Below, one piece after another: positions 33,502 through 41,523 of a DNA stretch of 53,004 bases. This stretch comes from Oscillospiraceae bacterium. Its GTDB lineage: Bacteria > Bacillota > Clostridia > Oscillospirales > Oscillospiraceae. The notes under the pieces are model-generated. The model was not told where the DNA came from. It ran no database searches and saw only the letters and a list, made by a program, of their open reading frames with translations. The position numbers and the translations under genes were made by a program. The stretch's first letter is position 1. The number at the start of each line of letters is the position of its first letter. The stretch spans positions 1-53,004 of the forward strand of contig WRDH01000018.1 of the NCBI GenBank assembly GCA_009783555.1, in the 5' to 3' direction.

Positions 33502-35166
33502 TCAGGATGGCTTAAACCCATCTTTTAATGCTACTGCTCTGTTGAAGACAAGATTGCCGGGTTTTGAGTCTTTATTATCTACTGTAAAGTAACCTAAACG
33601 CAGGAATTGGAAGGATTGCGGGGCTTCTGCGTTTTCCAGGGATCTTTCTGCTTTGCATCCTTTCAGGATTTCCAGTGAGTTCGGGTTCAAACATTCCGTG
33701 AAATCCTTACCTGCTGCATCGGGGTTCGGGTCAGTGAACAAGTTATCATAGATCCGTACTTCTGCATCCACTGCATTATTCGAATCAACCCAATGTATTG
33801 TACCTCTGACCTTGCGTCCGTCGGTGGCAGTTCCGCCCCGTGAATCAGGGTCATACTCTGCGGTAACAATTGCAACATCCCCATTATCATCAAGCTCGTA
33901 ACCGGTACACTTAACTATGTACGCGCCTTTTAGCCTGACTTCGTTACCAACAAACAGACGATTGTATTTCTTTGACGGCTCAACCATAAAATCATCACTC
34001 TCAATCCAAAGCTCACGTGAGAACGTCACATCACGAAACCCCATGCTCTCATCATTTGGATTGTTTTCTATACTGAACGTTTCGGATTTGCCTTCGGGAT
34101 AATTTGTTATTATCAGCTTAATTGGACGCACAACAACCATTGTGCGCGGTGCGTGTTCATTTAAGTCATCACGCAGACAGTGTTCCAGCAGTGCATATTC
34201 AATTGAGTTTGGTGTTTTTCCTACCCCTATCCGATCACAGAAATCGTGAACAGAAGCCGGAGTATATCCGCGTCGTCGCAGTCCTCTCAGCGTTGGGAAA
34301 CGGGGGTCGTCCCAACCGCTGACATATCCCTCCTCGACAAGACGGCGGAGTTTTCGTTTTGACATTACGGAGTAATCTAAACTACGGCGGCCAAACTCGA
34401 TTTGTCTTGGTTTACTAGGCACATCAGTGTTTTCTATAACCCAGTCATAAAGCGGGCGATGGTCCTCGTACTCATTGGAGCATAAAGAGTGTGTGATAAA
34501 CTCAAGTGCGTCCTGGATGGGGTGCGCAAAGTCGTACATGGGATAGATACACCATTTATCACCTTGTCTGTGGTGATGTGTGTACTTTATCCTGTATATT
34601 ACAGGGTCACGCATGTTCATATTACCACTTTCGAGGTCGATTTTTGCTCGTAATGTCATTGCACCTTCGGGAAATTCTCCGTTTTTCATTCGAATAAATA
34701 AATCAAGACTCTCTTCTTTTGGTCTGTCCCTGTAAGGTGAGGTAGCAGGAGTATCGAAATCGCCGCGTCTTGATTTCACTTCTTCAGGAGATAATTCGCA
34801 AACATAAGCAAGTCCTTTTTCAATCAGACCCAGAGCAAGCTCGTACGTTTTCTCGAAATAATCACTTCCGAAATAAAGCCTGTTTCCCCAATCAAACCCG
34901 AACCACTTAATATCATCACAGATAGCTTCAACGAACTCGTCTTCCTCTTTGTCCGGGTTTGTATCATCAAACCGCAGATTACAAAGACCTCCAAACCTCG
35001 CAGCCGCGTTTATGCTGATTGAGAATGCAAAGCAATGCCCGATGTGCGGATAGCCGTTTGGCTCGGGCGGTAACCGGGTATGAACCTGCCTGCCCTCAAA
35101 TCTTCCTCCGGGCGCGATATCCTCTTCAATAAATGTATGAATGAAATTTTTTGAAAGTTCTTCCAT
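33502..35166 (-). CDS. glnS: Glutaminyl-tRNA synthetase
   Basis: A 554-residue class I synthetase. PEPNGYPHIGH (HIGH at 41-44) and VMSKRK (the KMSKS equivalent, near residue 268) are the ATP-binding motifs. FDDTNPDKEEDE and the C-terminal beta-barrel anticodon-binding domain are typical of GlnRS rather than GluRS. It charges tRNA-Gln directly. Most Bacillota use GluRS plus GatCAB instead, so its presence places the organism among clostridia that have GlnRS. It is divergent from the homocysteine methyltransferase with only 60 bp between, leaving no room for a T-box leader. Confidence 0.95.
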   Translation of the reverse strand: MEELSKNFIHTFIEEDIAPGGRFEGRQVHTRLPPEPNGYPHIGHCFAFSISINAAARFGGLCNLRFDDTNPDKEEDEFVEAICDDIKWFGFDWGNRLYFGSDYFEKTYELALGLIEKGLAYVCELSPEEVKSRRGDFDTPATSPYRDRPKEESLDLFIRMKNGEFPEGAMTLRAKIDLESGNMNMRDPVIYRIKYTHHHRQGDKWCIYPMYDFAHPIQDALEFITHSLCSNEYEDHRPLYDWVIENTDVPSKPRQIEFGRRSLDYSVMSKRKLRRLVEEGYVSGWDDPRFPTLRGLRRRGYTPASVHDFCDRIGVGKTPNSIEYALLEHCLRDDLNEHAPRTMVVVRPIKLIITNYPEGKSETFSIENNPNDESMGFRDVTFSRELWIESDDFMVEPSKKYNRLFVGNEVRLKGAYIVKCTGYELDDNGDVAIVTAEYDPDSRGGTATDGRKVRGTIHWVDSNNAVDAEVRIYDNLFTDPNPDAAGKDFTECLNPNSLEILKGCKAERSLENAEAPQSFQFLRLGYFTVDNKDSKPGNLVFNRAVALKDGFKPS

Positions 35167-35226
35167 TACTGTATCTCCATATGTTAGAATGATGACCTAC
35201 TGTAACATACAACGGAGGAATTTTCA

Positions 35227-36075
35227 ATGATATTTGATACTTGCGGCAAGTATATTTTCTATGACGGCGCAATGGGGACAATGCTTTATAAATATGGCTT
35301 AAAGTCGGGGGAAAAGCCTGATTTGATGAATATTCTAAAGCCGGAAGCCGTAGAAAGTATCCACAGAATGTATGTCGAAGCCGGAAGCGATATCGTTTGC
35401 ACAAACACCTTTGGCTCAAATGCCCTCAATCTGGAAAAAACAGGTTACACACCGGCAGAAGTTATATCAGCCGCAGTAAGATTAGCTAAGCGCGCCTGTG
35501 GCGACAATGCGAAAGTCGCGCTTGATATAGGTCCGACAGGCCATGTTCTTGAACCTGTTGGAGAGCTTGAAATTGAGCGAGCGTATGAGATATTTAAAGA
35601 AATGGCAATTGCAGGAGAAAACGCCGATGCGGATTTTGCTGCAATTGAAACGATGAGCGACCTTGAAGAACTCAAAGCCGCCATGTCAGCAGTCAAAGAA
35701 AATACAAAGCTGCCAATCTTGGCAACAATGACCTTTGAAAAATCGGGATACACATTTATGGGCTGCACTCCGGAGAACTTTGTTGAGACGGCAGAAGCCT
35801 TGGGGGCTGCGGCTGTAGGACTTAACTGCTCTCTTGAACCTATGGAAATGCTTGCGGTTGCAGAACGCATAGCAAAAGCAACAAAACTTCCGTTAATAGT
35901 AAAACCCAACGCCGGATTGCCTGATGGAGTAAGCGGTGAGTATCACACAGGAGCAGAGGAGTTTGCTGCGCAGATGACAGCCTTTGCTAAAATAAGGGCA
36001 AGGATAATAGGTGGTTGTTGCGGTACTACACCGGAATATATCAAAGCATTGAAGAAACGATTTAAAGATCTTTAA
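35227..36075 (+). CDS. Homocysteine S-methyltransferase family protein
   Basis: A 282-residue zinc enzyme corresponding to the N-terminal homocysteine-binding module of MetH. The barrel starts FYDGAMGTML, and the three zinc cysteines appear in VGLNCS (about residue 200) and GGCCGTTPEYI (about 266-271). It would transfer a methyl group to homocysteine, probably with a separate corrinoid or methyl-donor partner, as in clostridial split methionine synthases. No partner is adjacent. GGAGG sits seven bases upstream of the ATG. Confidence 0.92.
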   Translation: MIFDTCGKYIFYDGAMGTMLYKYGLKSGEKPDLMNILKPEAVESIHRMYVEAGSDIVCTNTFGSNALNLEKTGYTPAEVISAAVRLAKRACGDNAKVALDIGPTGHVLEPVGELEIERAYEIFKEMAIAGENADADFAAIETMSDLEELKAAMSAVKENTKLPILATMTFEKSGYTFMGCTPENFVETAEALGAAAVGLNCSLEPMEMLAVAERIAKATKLPLIVKPNAGLPDGVSGEYHTGAEEFAAQMTAFAKIRARIIGGCCGTTPEYIKALKKRFKDL

Positions 36076-36113
36076 ATCGTGGAAGGAATTACACAAATCT
36101 GCACTCGCTTGAA

Positions 36114-36241
36114 CAGTGGAAATTGGATTTAGTATTTTCAATTCCGTCAAGCGTAGCCATGGACGGTGGAGCGTCCGCCAGTGTAAACACGATGTTTACT
36201 CTGGCGGTAGGAATTGCAAATACTAACTCCAATTTCCACTG
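36114..36241. repeat. Nested palindromic element (32-bp terminal inverted repeats)
   Basis: Arms 36114-36145 and 36210-36241 are inverted repeats matching at 30 of 32 positions (outer word CAGTGGAAATTGGA). Inside lie two further hairpins: GGACG/CGTCC near 36161-36174, and CCGCCAGTGTAAAC with GTTTACTCTGGCGG near 36175-36207, one mismatch. The element fills most of the 202-bp gap between two co-directional genes and encodes nothing. It looks like a MITE or a structured RNA. Confidence 0.75.
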
Positions 36242-36277
36242 CCGACAAAAATAGAAAACAGAAAGGAAAGGAAATCA

Positions 36278-37492
36278 ATGAAAAATGTATTTAGCGCAAC
36301 AAGTATACTTATCCCGGAAGGAGTGTCGATGGAGGCGTGGAGTGTCATTGCCTGCGATCAATTTTCTTCAGAGAAGGAATATTGGCAGCGCGCAAGCGAC
36401 ATTGTCGGCGACAAACCATCAACGCTTAACATGATAATCCCAGAGGCTTATTTAGAGGAAATTAATGAAGAAAAGGAAATCGGAAAAATCAGCTCCGCAA
36501 TGGAAAAATATCTCAGTAGCGGGATATTCCGCGAATACACGGAATCGCTCATTTATGTTGAGCGAACACAACCCGATGGTCGTATACGCAAAGGAATCGT
36601 AGGTGCTGTTGATCTTGAAGAGTATGACTTTACAGGCGTAACAGCGGCTATCCGTGCCAGCGAAGGCACTGTACTCGACAGATTACCACCGAGAATCAGA
36701 GTACGTCGTTCCGCATCTCTTGAGTTGCCGCATATCATTACCTTTATAGATGACGCAAAAGAAACTGTTGTAGAACCACTGGCAAAAATCGCAAGCAAAC
36801 TACCACTTATTTATGATTTCGATCTTATGGAAGGCGGCGGGCATATTAAAGGTATGCTGGTCAAAGGTGAGGATGCAGAGAATGTAATGAAAGCAATGCA
36901 GGTACTTCACGAGAAAAACGAGATGCTTATGATTATGGGCGACGGTAATCACTCGCTGGCTGCAGCAAAGGTCTATTGGGATGAGCTTAAACAAAATCTT
37001 AGCGAAGCCGAAAGAGAAAACCACCCTGCAAGAAAAGCACTTGTGGAGCTGAACAATGTATATGACCCGGCTATCAGCTTCGAGGCTATTCACAGAGTCC
37101 TGTTTAATATAGACGCAGCAAAGTTTGTTAGTGATTTTGAAAAAGCGGTACCACGCGGAACTGACTATGTGATTAATTGGTCATCGAAAGACGGAAGCGG
37201 AGAAATAGGGATTAAAGCTGACTGTATTGGTGATATGCTGACGGTAATGCAGGATTTCATTGACAATTATATTAAAGACACAGAGTCGATAGTTGATTAC
37301 ATCCATGGCGATGATTCCACAGTAACCCTTTCAAAAGGAGATAAATGTGTAGGGTTGATTTTGCCTGCAATGTGTAAGTCGGATTTTTTCGAAACCGTCG
37401 AAAAAAGCGGCGTATTTCCAAGAAAAAGCTTTTCTGTAGGTCATGCGCATGATAAAAGATACTATTTGGAATGCAGAAAAATCAGGGAATAA
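36278..37492 (+). CDS. DUF1015 family protein
   Basis: A 404-residue cytoplasmic protein of the DUF1015 family, recognisable by WSVIACDQFSSEKEYW near the N terminus, the central GGGHIKGMLV, and the conserved LMIMGDGNHSLAAAKVYWD. The family is widespread in clostridia and often near serine biosynthesis genes, but its biochemical role is not known to me. Length is normal and the ATG follows GAAAGGAAAGG. It is followed by a clear terminator at 37562, so it is transcribed alone or with the methyltransferase upstream. Confidence 0.9.
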   Translation: MKNVFSATSILIPEGVSMEAWSVIACDQFSSEKEYWQRASDIVGDKPSTLNMIIPEAYLEEINEEKEIGKISSAMEKYLSSGIFREYTESLIYVERTQPDGRIRKGIVGAVDLEEYDFTGVTAAIRASEGTVLDRLPPRIRVRRSASLELPHIITFIDDAKETVVEPLAKIASKLPLIYDFDLMEGGGHIKGMLVKGEDAENVMKAMQVLHEKNEMLMIMGDGNHSLAAAKVYWDELKQNLSEAERENHPARKALVELNNVYDPAISFEAIHRVLFNIDAAKFVSDFEKAVPRGTDYVINWSSKDGSGEIGIKADCIGDMLTVMQDFIDNYIKDTESIVDYIHGDDSTVTLSKGDKCVGLILPAMCKSDFFETVEKSGVFPRKSFSVGHAHDKRYYLECRKIRE

Positions 37493-37561
37493 GAGGAAAT
37501 ATCCGAATTCCGGCGCAACATAAAAGCGACCCGGAAAGGACTTTCCTTAGAAAAGCAAGAT

Positions 37562-37604
37562 AAAACCGGCAGGATTGATATGTGTCCCGCCGGTTTTAGT
37601 TTTA
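37562..37604 (+). terminator. Rho-independent terminator after DUF1015
   Basis: AAAACCGGC (37562-37570) pairs with GCCGGTTTT (37589-37597), extended by GG/CC pairs inside, and is followed by AGTTTTAT. It is about 70 bp downstream of the DUF1015 stop codon. Confidence 0.85.
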
Positions 37605-37613
37605 TATTTTATA

Positions 37614-37658
37614 TAATGGTAGCACAACAGACTCTGACTCTGTTTGTCCGGGTTCAAA
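37614..37658 (+). pseudogene. tRNA-Gln(CTG) fragment
   Basis: Forty-five bases match the intact tRNA-Gln at 44489-44562 at 42 positions, from the D loop through the CTG anticodon to the T loop (GGTAGCACAACAGACTCTGA then CTCTGTTTGTCCGGGTTCAA). No matching acceptor stem or 3' T-stem strand can be drawn, so it cannot fold as a complete tRNA. It is opposite in orientation to the intact gene. Confidence 0.75.
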
Positions 37659-37668
37659 AATTCTATGG

Positions 37669-38430
37669 TTATCTTCTGCGTCCCAAAATTGCCAGTAATC
37701 TCAGGAACAAGTTGATGAAGCTGAGGTAAAGCACCAAGGCACCGTAAACGGATATTTTCCTTACTGCTTCCTCTTGATTTGCCGCATTTGCTTCGGCAAG
37801 CATATTCTTAATCCGTTGAGTGTGATAAGCAGTCAGTCCTACGAAAATTAGAACAGCAACATAGTTAATTATAAGGTAAGTAGTGTCGCTGAAACCAACG
37901 AAAATGCCTATGATGCTTGCGATTATTATACCTATAAGACCCATAAAACAAATACTCCCGAGTCCCATTAGGTTTCTATGAGTGATGGAGCCGTAAATCG
38001 CCATGGCACCGAACATCAAGGCGGCAACTGCAAATGCCTGGAAGATTGTACCCAAATCATATGCTATAAAAATTATCGACAAGGTCGCGCCTGTCAAAAT
38101 AGCATAAGCAAAGAACATGACATTTGATACTGCGGGGGACATCTTCATCACACGAAATGACAATATAAGCACGACAACAATCTGTGCTATCATCATTACA
38201 ATAGCGATTGTCGGATTCATTATAATATAATCCATTGCTCCGGGTGTTTGATAAATTCCGAATGAAACAGCGGCTGTTACAAGTAGGGCTGCGAACATTC
38301 TCATAAATACTCTTGCAAGGCATGTTGATACCGCACTGTTAAATTCATCCTCACTTTGCCACAGGGAAGGGAAGAGGTCTCGGGGTTGTTGCTGTTGTTG
38401 TTGTCCGTAAGGGTTGTTGTTGAATGCCAT
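37669..38430 (-). CDS. Bax inhibitor-1/YccA family membrane protein
   Basis: A 253-residue protein with a Gln-rich N-terminal tail (NNNPYGQQQQQQPRDLF) and seven hydrophobic helices, of the Bax inhibitor-1 (UPF0005) family. Bacterial members act as pH-sensitive calcium leak channels or interact with FtsH. I start at 38430 because TAGGAGGA lies upstream of MAFNNNPYG. The frame stays open much further, but that extension is the antisense-frame shadow of the neighbouring ECF gene and has no membrane or family character. It follows the ECF S component by 98 bp on the same strand. Confidence 0.9.
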   Translation of the reverse strand: MAFNNNPYGQQQQQQPRDLFPSLWQSEDEFNSAVSTCLARVFMRMFAALLVTAAVSFGIYQTPGAMDYIIMNPTIAIVMMIAQIVVVLILSFRVMKMSPAVSNVMFFAYAILTGATLSIIFIAYDLGTIFQAFAVAALMFGAMAIYGSITHRNLMGLGSICFMGLIGIIIASIIGIFVGFSDTTYLIINYVAVLIFVGLTAYHTQRIKNMLAEANAANQEEAVRKISVYGALVLYLSFINLFLRLLAILGRRR

Positions 38431-38528
38431 TAATAATATTCCTCCTAAGGTAATTATTTTAAATATTAAAGTAATTAAACTATACCATAATGCGGCTATC
38501 GCCGCAAGGGGTCTATAGCTTGCTAACG

Positions 38529-39077
38529 TTATGAGCTTCGCTGCTTGACGGCTTTCAGTAATAACGGTAGCAGGATAATTGCACATACTCCGCCTATCGA
38601 TGCCGTTATTAGCTGTGGGTAAGAAAACAACCCCGAAACAACAGTTGCCTGAGGCTCCGGCAACTGAAGCAGCACCGGTACAGCCAGTCTTGAGACTCCG
38701 AAGAATAAAACGAGGAACTTTGCCGCAGCTCCCGCAACCAATGCAATAATGTACGCAATATACACGGTGCTGCCGATTTTTCGATTCCCGATAAAGTGCC
38801 ATAGGGTAACGAGTGCCATATTTCCTAATGCGATAAAGGGTACTATTGGCCACAAAGGACCAAAGCCTAAAAGCGTCGGAAGAACAGGTGTGACCGCGCT
38901 AACTGTAAGACCGGTCGCCAAGCCGCAGGTCATGACGGCTAAAATGAGCATTAAGTTCACTATAGACCCTGTTATGAACTGGTTTCCCAGTTGCAGCGTA
39001 AGTGCTTGAAGTACTACAGTGATTGCAATAAGAACAGCCGTTCTTGTAATCCATAGGACTTTCTCGTGTTTAAACAT
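38529..39077 (-). CDS. ECF transporter S component
   Basis: A 182-residue membrane protein with six helices. TGSIVNLMLILAVMTCGLAT and the following VSAVTPVLPTLLGFGPLWP are typical of S components of energy-coupling factor vitamin transporters. The substrate is not evident. It lacks the FolT and RibU hallmark motifs I would recognise. I choose the ATG at 39077, nine bases after AAAGGT, over one at 39086 that touches that site. It lies 20 bp after yebC and is probably co-transcribed with it. Confidence 0.85.
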   Translation of the reverse strand: MFKHEKVLWITRTAVLIAITVVLQALTLQLGNQFITGSIVNLMLILAVMTCGLATGLTVSAVTPVLPTLLGFGPLWPIVPFIALGNMALVTLWHFIGNRKIGSTVYIAYIIALVAGAAAKFLVLFFGVSRLAVPVLLQLPEPQATVVSGLFSYPQLITASIGGVCAIILLPLLLKAVKQRSS

Positions 39078-39097
39078 ACTATTCATACCTTTCTGAT

Positions 39098-39832
39098 TTA
39101 CTCCATAATTGCATTGTGCCAGACATCTTGAATATCATCGTTATCTTCCATGAGTTCAAGCATCTTTGTCATGTTTTTTATGTCTGCAGGGTCGGTCAGG
39201 GTAACGTAGTTTTGCGGGAGCATTTCTATTTGAGCGGAAAGAAATGTGTAACCCATATTTTCCATCGCCCCGCTGACAGCAGCAAAGCCATCAGGAGTTG
39301 TATATACCTCGATGATACCGTCATCAAGCTCTATATCGTCAGCACCTGCTTCAAGCGCATCATTTAAGACGGTTTCTTCGTCCAGTTTTCCATTCTCGTT
39401 GTCTATGACAATTAGACCCTTACGATCAAAAGACCATGAAACACATCCGGATGTTCCCAGATTGCCGCCGTATTTATCAAAGTTTAAACGAACCTCTGCT
39501 GCAATTCGATTTCTATTATCGGTCATTGCTTCAACAATAACTGCAACACCGCGCGGTCCGTACCCTTCATATGTTACTCTTTCGTACATATCGGCATTGC
39601 CGGAACCGCTTGCTTTTTCGATAGTGCGCTTAACATTATCATTAGGCATATTCGCGGCTTTGGCTTTAGCTATTGCAGCCGCAAGGCGTGAGTTATTTGC
39701 GGGATCGCCGCTTCCTCCTTCTTTAACAGCAACGATTATCTCACGTGCGATTTTCGTGAAAACCTTACCTCTTTTTGCGTCTGCCGCCCCTTTTGTCCTT
39801 TGTATGTTCTTCCATTTGGAATGTCCTGCCAT
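39098..39832 (-). CDS. YebC/PmpR-family regulator
   Basis: A 244-residue protein of the YebC/PmpR family, starting AGHSKWKNIQRTKGAADAKR and containing the conserved YEGYGPRGVAVIVEAMTDN. Family members were annotated as transcriptional regulators, and recent work links some to translation, easing ribosome stalling at proline stretches. The ATG at 39832 follows GGGGGTG. A frame extending to 39847 adds five residues without support. It is the first gene of a yebC / ECF / Bax-inhibitor run. Confidence 0.95.
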   Translation of the reverse strand: MAGHSKWKNIQRTKGAADAKRGKVFTKIAREIIVAVKEGGSGDPANNSRLAAAIAKAKAANMPNDNVKRTIEKASGSGNADMYERVTYEGYGPRGVAVIVEAMTDNRNRIAAEVRLNFDKYGGNLGTSGCVSWSFDRKGLIVIDNENGKLDEETVLNDALEAGADDIELDDGIIEVYTTPDGFAAVSGAMENMGYTFLSAQIEMLPQNYVTLTDPADIKNMTKMLELMEDNDDIQDVWHNAIME

Positions 39833-40461
39833 AAAATGCACCCCCAATTATAATCGTTATACTCAAACACGATGTCGGAAGAATAATCTCGTGTCAAATT
39901 GCTTAAGTAAGAAATTGCAGGGAAAGGTAATTGAATGCAGAAATTAATTCCAATAAATCTTACCATACAGGTGAGCATCCCGCAATATGAAATTTGATTA
40001 CAAATTGTATACTACGAATAGTGAATGAATATTGATATTGAATATTCATTGGCTATGCATTACTCATCAGAGGTTCTGTGAGAACTGTCACATTCTAGTG
40101 TGATAATTGTTGAAAAAATATAAGAAATAAGTGTGAAGAATGTGTAAACAGATTCATAATCAGTCTACATAAGTATTACCATAAAAGTAAAGTACAATGA
40201 GTTATTAACATTATCCACATGGTTTTGCACAGTCGGATAGTGCTGTAGTATCAATGCATAATAAGGAATACATACATAAATCGAGACGGCTCGCAAGTGG
40301 ATTTAAGCTTTTTTTGTTAAATGTATAAAAGTAGACATAATATACATTTGAATATTCCGCTTACGAATATTCAGTAAGGAAAATCTACTATGGGAAATGG
40401 GACTAACTATAGATATGAAAGACAGATGAACCGTCCCCTTGTCCTGATGATATAAAAATTG
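39833..40461. other. AT-rich intergenic region without a gene
   Basis: No convincing coding frame lies here. It contains GAATATTCA copies at 40040-40048, 40350-40357 (without the final A) and 40365-40373, one consensus DnaA box TTATCCACA at 40211-40219, and one REP half near 40421. Together with the following promoter it separates the yebC operon from the winged-helix-like gene. Nothing supports an origin or an RNA gene. Confidence 0.6.
40421..40446. repeat. Single REP arm (AACCGTCCCC family)
   Basis: GACAGATGAACCGTCCCCTT then GTCCTG at 40421-40446 is one arm of the GGGGACGGTTC palindrome family. I see no matching second arm nearby, so it is a remnant. Confidence 0.55.
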
Positions 40462-40527
40462 TTGACAAATGCAACTTTGTCTGATACTCTTGGTAAACAT
40501 TAGGTAAGCAAAAGCAAAACAAAAGAG
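40462..40527 (+). promoter_or_regulatory. Promoter-leader module A
   Basis: TTGACA (40462-40467), 17 bp, then TACTCT (40485-40490). Two bases later begins GTAAACATTAGGTAAGCAAA AG followed by an AAAACAAAAG run. The same arrangement recurs at 41075 (module B), with the conserved block at the same distance from the -10. The block covers the probable transcription start and early leader, as an operator or RNA signal would. Confidence 0.65.
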
Positions 40528-40555
40528 GTGATGCAATATTAACAGGGAAGTAATT

Positions 40556-40990
40556 TTGGCTGAACTGAAAAAAACCCGCGAGACCCTCAATAATGCCATT
40601 GCTTATATCGAAGCCGAAGGCGGGCTTGTTGTGCCTCCCGTGCGGACAAAGGTTATCAGGATAGGGGAGGGCAGAGCCGTTGCAATTCTGGCCTGTTTGC
40701 GTGATGCCGGCGGGAAAATGCTTCAAAGAGAATTTGAAGAAGTATGTCTTCGAAACTCCAGAACCTTAGTTGGTGCAGGCGGTTTTATTGCGAGAGGGAG
40801 TATTGTAAGGCAAGTAACGAAAGCCGGGGACGTGGAGTATGAAATCACGGAAAAGGGCTTGGAAACAGTTGCAAGATGGGAAGCAAGATATGGATCCGGC
40901 TGGATTGGCAGTCTTGAAAGTCCGGATGTTTTAGGCAACTCCGATATACATGACCACCAGAAAATAAGGATGCTTTCGCAAGCTCTGTAA
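40556..40990 (+). CDS. Small winged-helix-like protein, unknown function
   Basis: About 144 residues from the TTG at 40556. I do not recognise the family. Helical N-terminal segment (LKKTRETLNNAIAYIEAEGG), then a region patterned like a winged helix (AVAILACLRDAGGKMLQREF, then SIVRQVTKAGDVEYEITEKG, then TVARWE), which suggests nucleic-acid binding. The better ribosome site, AGAGGTGAT at 40524-40532, is 23 bases from the TTG but five bases from an in-frame ATT at 40538, so the true start may be ATT, adding INREVI. It is the first gene behind promoter-leader module A. Confidence 0.6.
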   Translation: MAELKKTRETLNNAIAYIEAEGGLVVPPVRTKVIRIGEGRAVAILACLRDAGGKMLQREFEEVCLRNSRTLVGAGGFIARGSIVRQVTKAGDVEYEITEKGLETVARWEARYGSGWIGSLESPDVLGNSDIHDHQKIRMLSQAL

Positions 40991-41074
40991 TAGCAAGAGC
41001 TGTAGAGATAAAACCATAAAGTAATGAAAAAACTGACAAATAATGAATAAATTGTTAAGGTGATGAAAAAAAGC

Positions 41075-41141
41075 TTGACAAATTAGAAAAACTACTGTAG
41101 ATTATGTAAACAATAAGATAAGCAAAAGGTAAACAAAAGGT
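41075..41141 (+). promoter_or_regulatory. Promoter-leader module B
   Basis: TTGACA (41075-41080), 17 bp, then TAGATT (41098-41103), then GTAAACAATAAGATAAGCAA starting two bases later, and AAGGTAAACAAAAGGTAAGT repeats spaced 10-11 bp. It closely resembles module A and drives the 57-residue ORF at 41192. Confidence 0.65.
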
Positions 41142-41191
41142 AAGTAAGGAAGTTCTGTAGCCGATTTTATAGGACTGGAAGGGCGAAAAGT

Positions 41192-41365
41192 ATGGAAGAA
41201 AAAAAAGATACCCATAATTTCGAAGATTTACTTAATCCTGAAAATGATGATCTTTGGGAAATATTTTTCCCGTATATGGCAGAGAAGCAGGAAAAAATGA
41301 AAAAGCTGGAAGAAGAGAAAAGCAAGCCAAGAAGGCATTTAAGATTCCTTACAATGTCATTTTAA
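41192..41365 (+). CDS. Small charged protein (57 residues), unknown
   Basis: A 57-residue ORF preceded by GGAAGGG. The N-terminal half is acidic (NFEDLLNPENDDLWEIFFPY) and the C-terminal half is Lys/Glu-rich helical (MAEKQEKMKKLEEEKSKPRR). Its own promoter and a strong terminator at 41407 bracket it as a complete transcription unit, which argues that it is real. No family is recognised. Sharing a leader element with the gene at 40556 suggests the two respond to the same regulator. Confidence 0.55.
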   Translation: MEEKKDTHNFEDLLNPENDDLWEIFFPYMAEKQEKMKKLEEEKSKPRRHLRFLTMSF

Positions 41366-41406
41366 GTTCTTTTTTGTTTTCTTCATATATGCAATCACTA
41401 CGCGCG

Positions 41407-41438
41407 AAAAAGCGGTCGGTTTTACCAACCGCTTTTTT
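41407..41438 (+). terminator. Rho-independent terminator
   Basis: AAAAAGCGGT (41407-41416) pairs with ACCGCTTTTT (41428-41437) and runs into T residues. It ends the unit at 41192-41365 and, being A/T-flanked on both sides, can also serve the convergent radC gene. Confidence 0.88.
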
Positions 41439-41523
41439 GCAGGCTTTACGGCGAACTATCAGTCTTGCAGAAAACACGCAAGAAAAAGTGTATGGAAGGG
41501 GTAGTCATTTCAAAAATGTTACA

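Noticed and set aside
38431..38853. N-terminal extension of the Bax inhibitor-like protein
   Set aside because: The extra residues have no membrane or family pattern, lie antiparallel-frame to the ECF gene, and a strong ribosome site marks the start at 38430.
40211..40219. Perfect DnaA box TTATCCACA in an AT-rich gene-free region
   Set aside because: Only one box, with no dnaA, dnaN or cluster of boxes nearby, so a replication origin is not supported.
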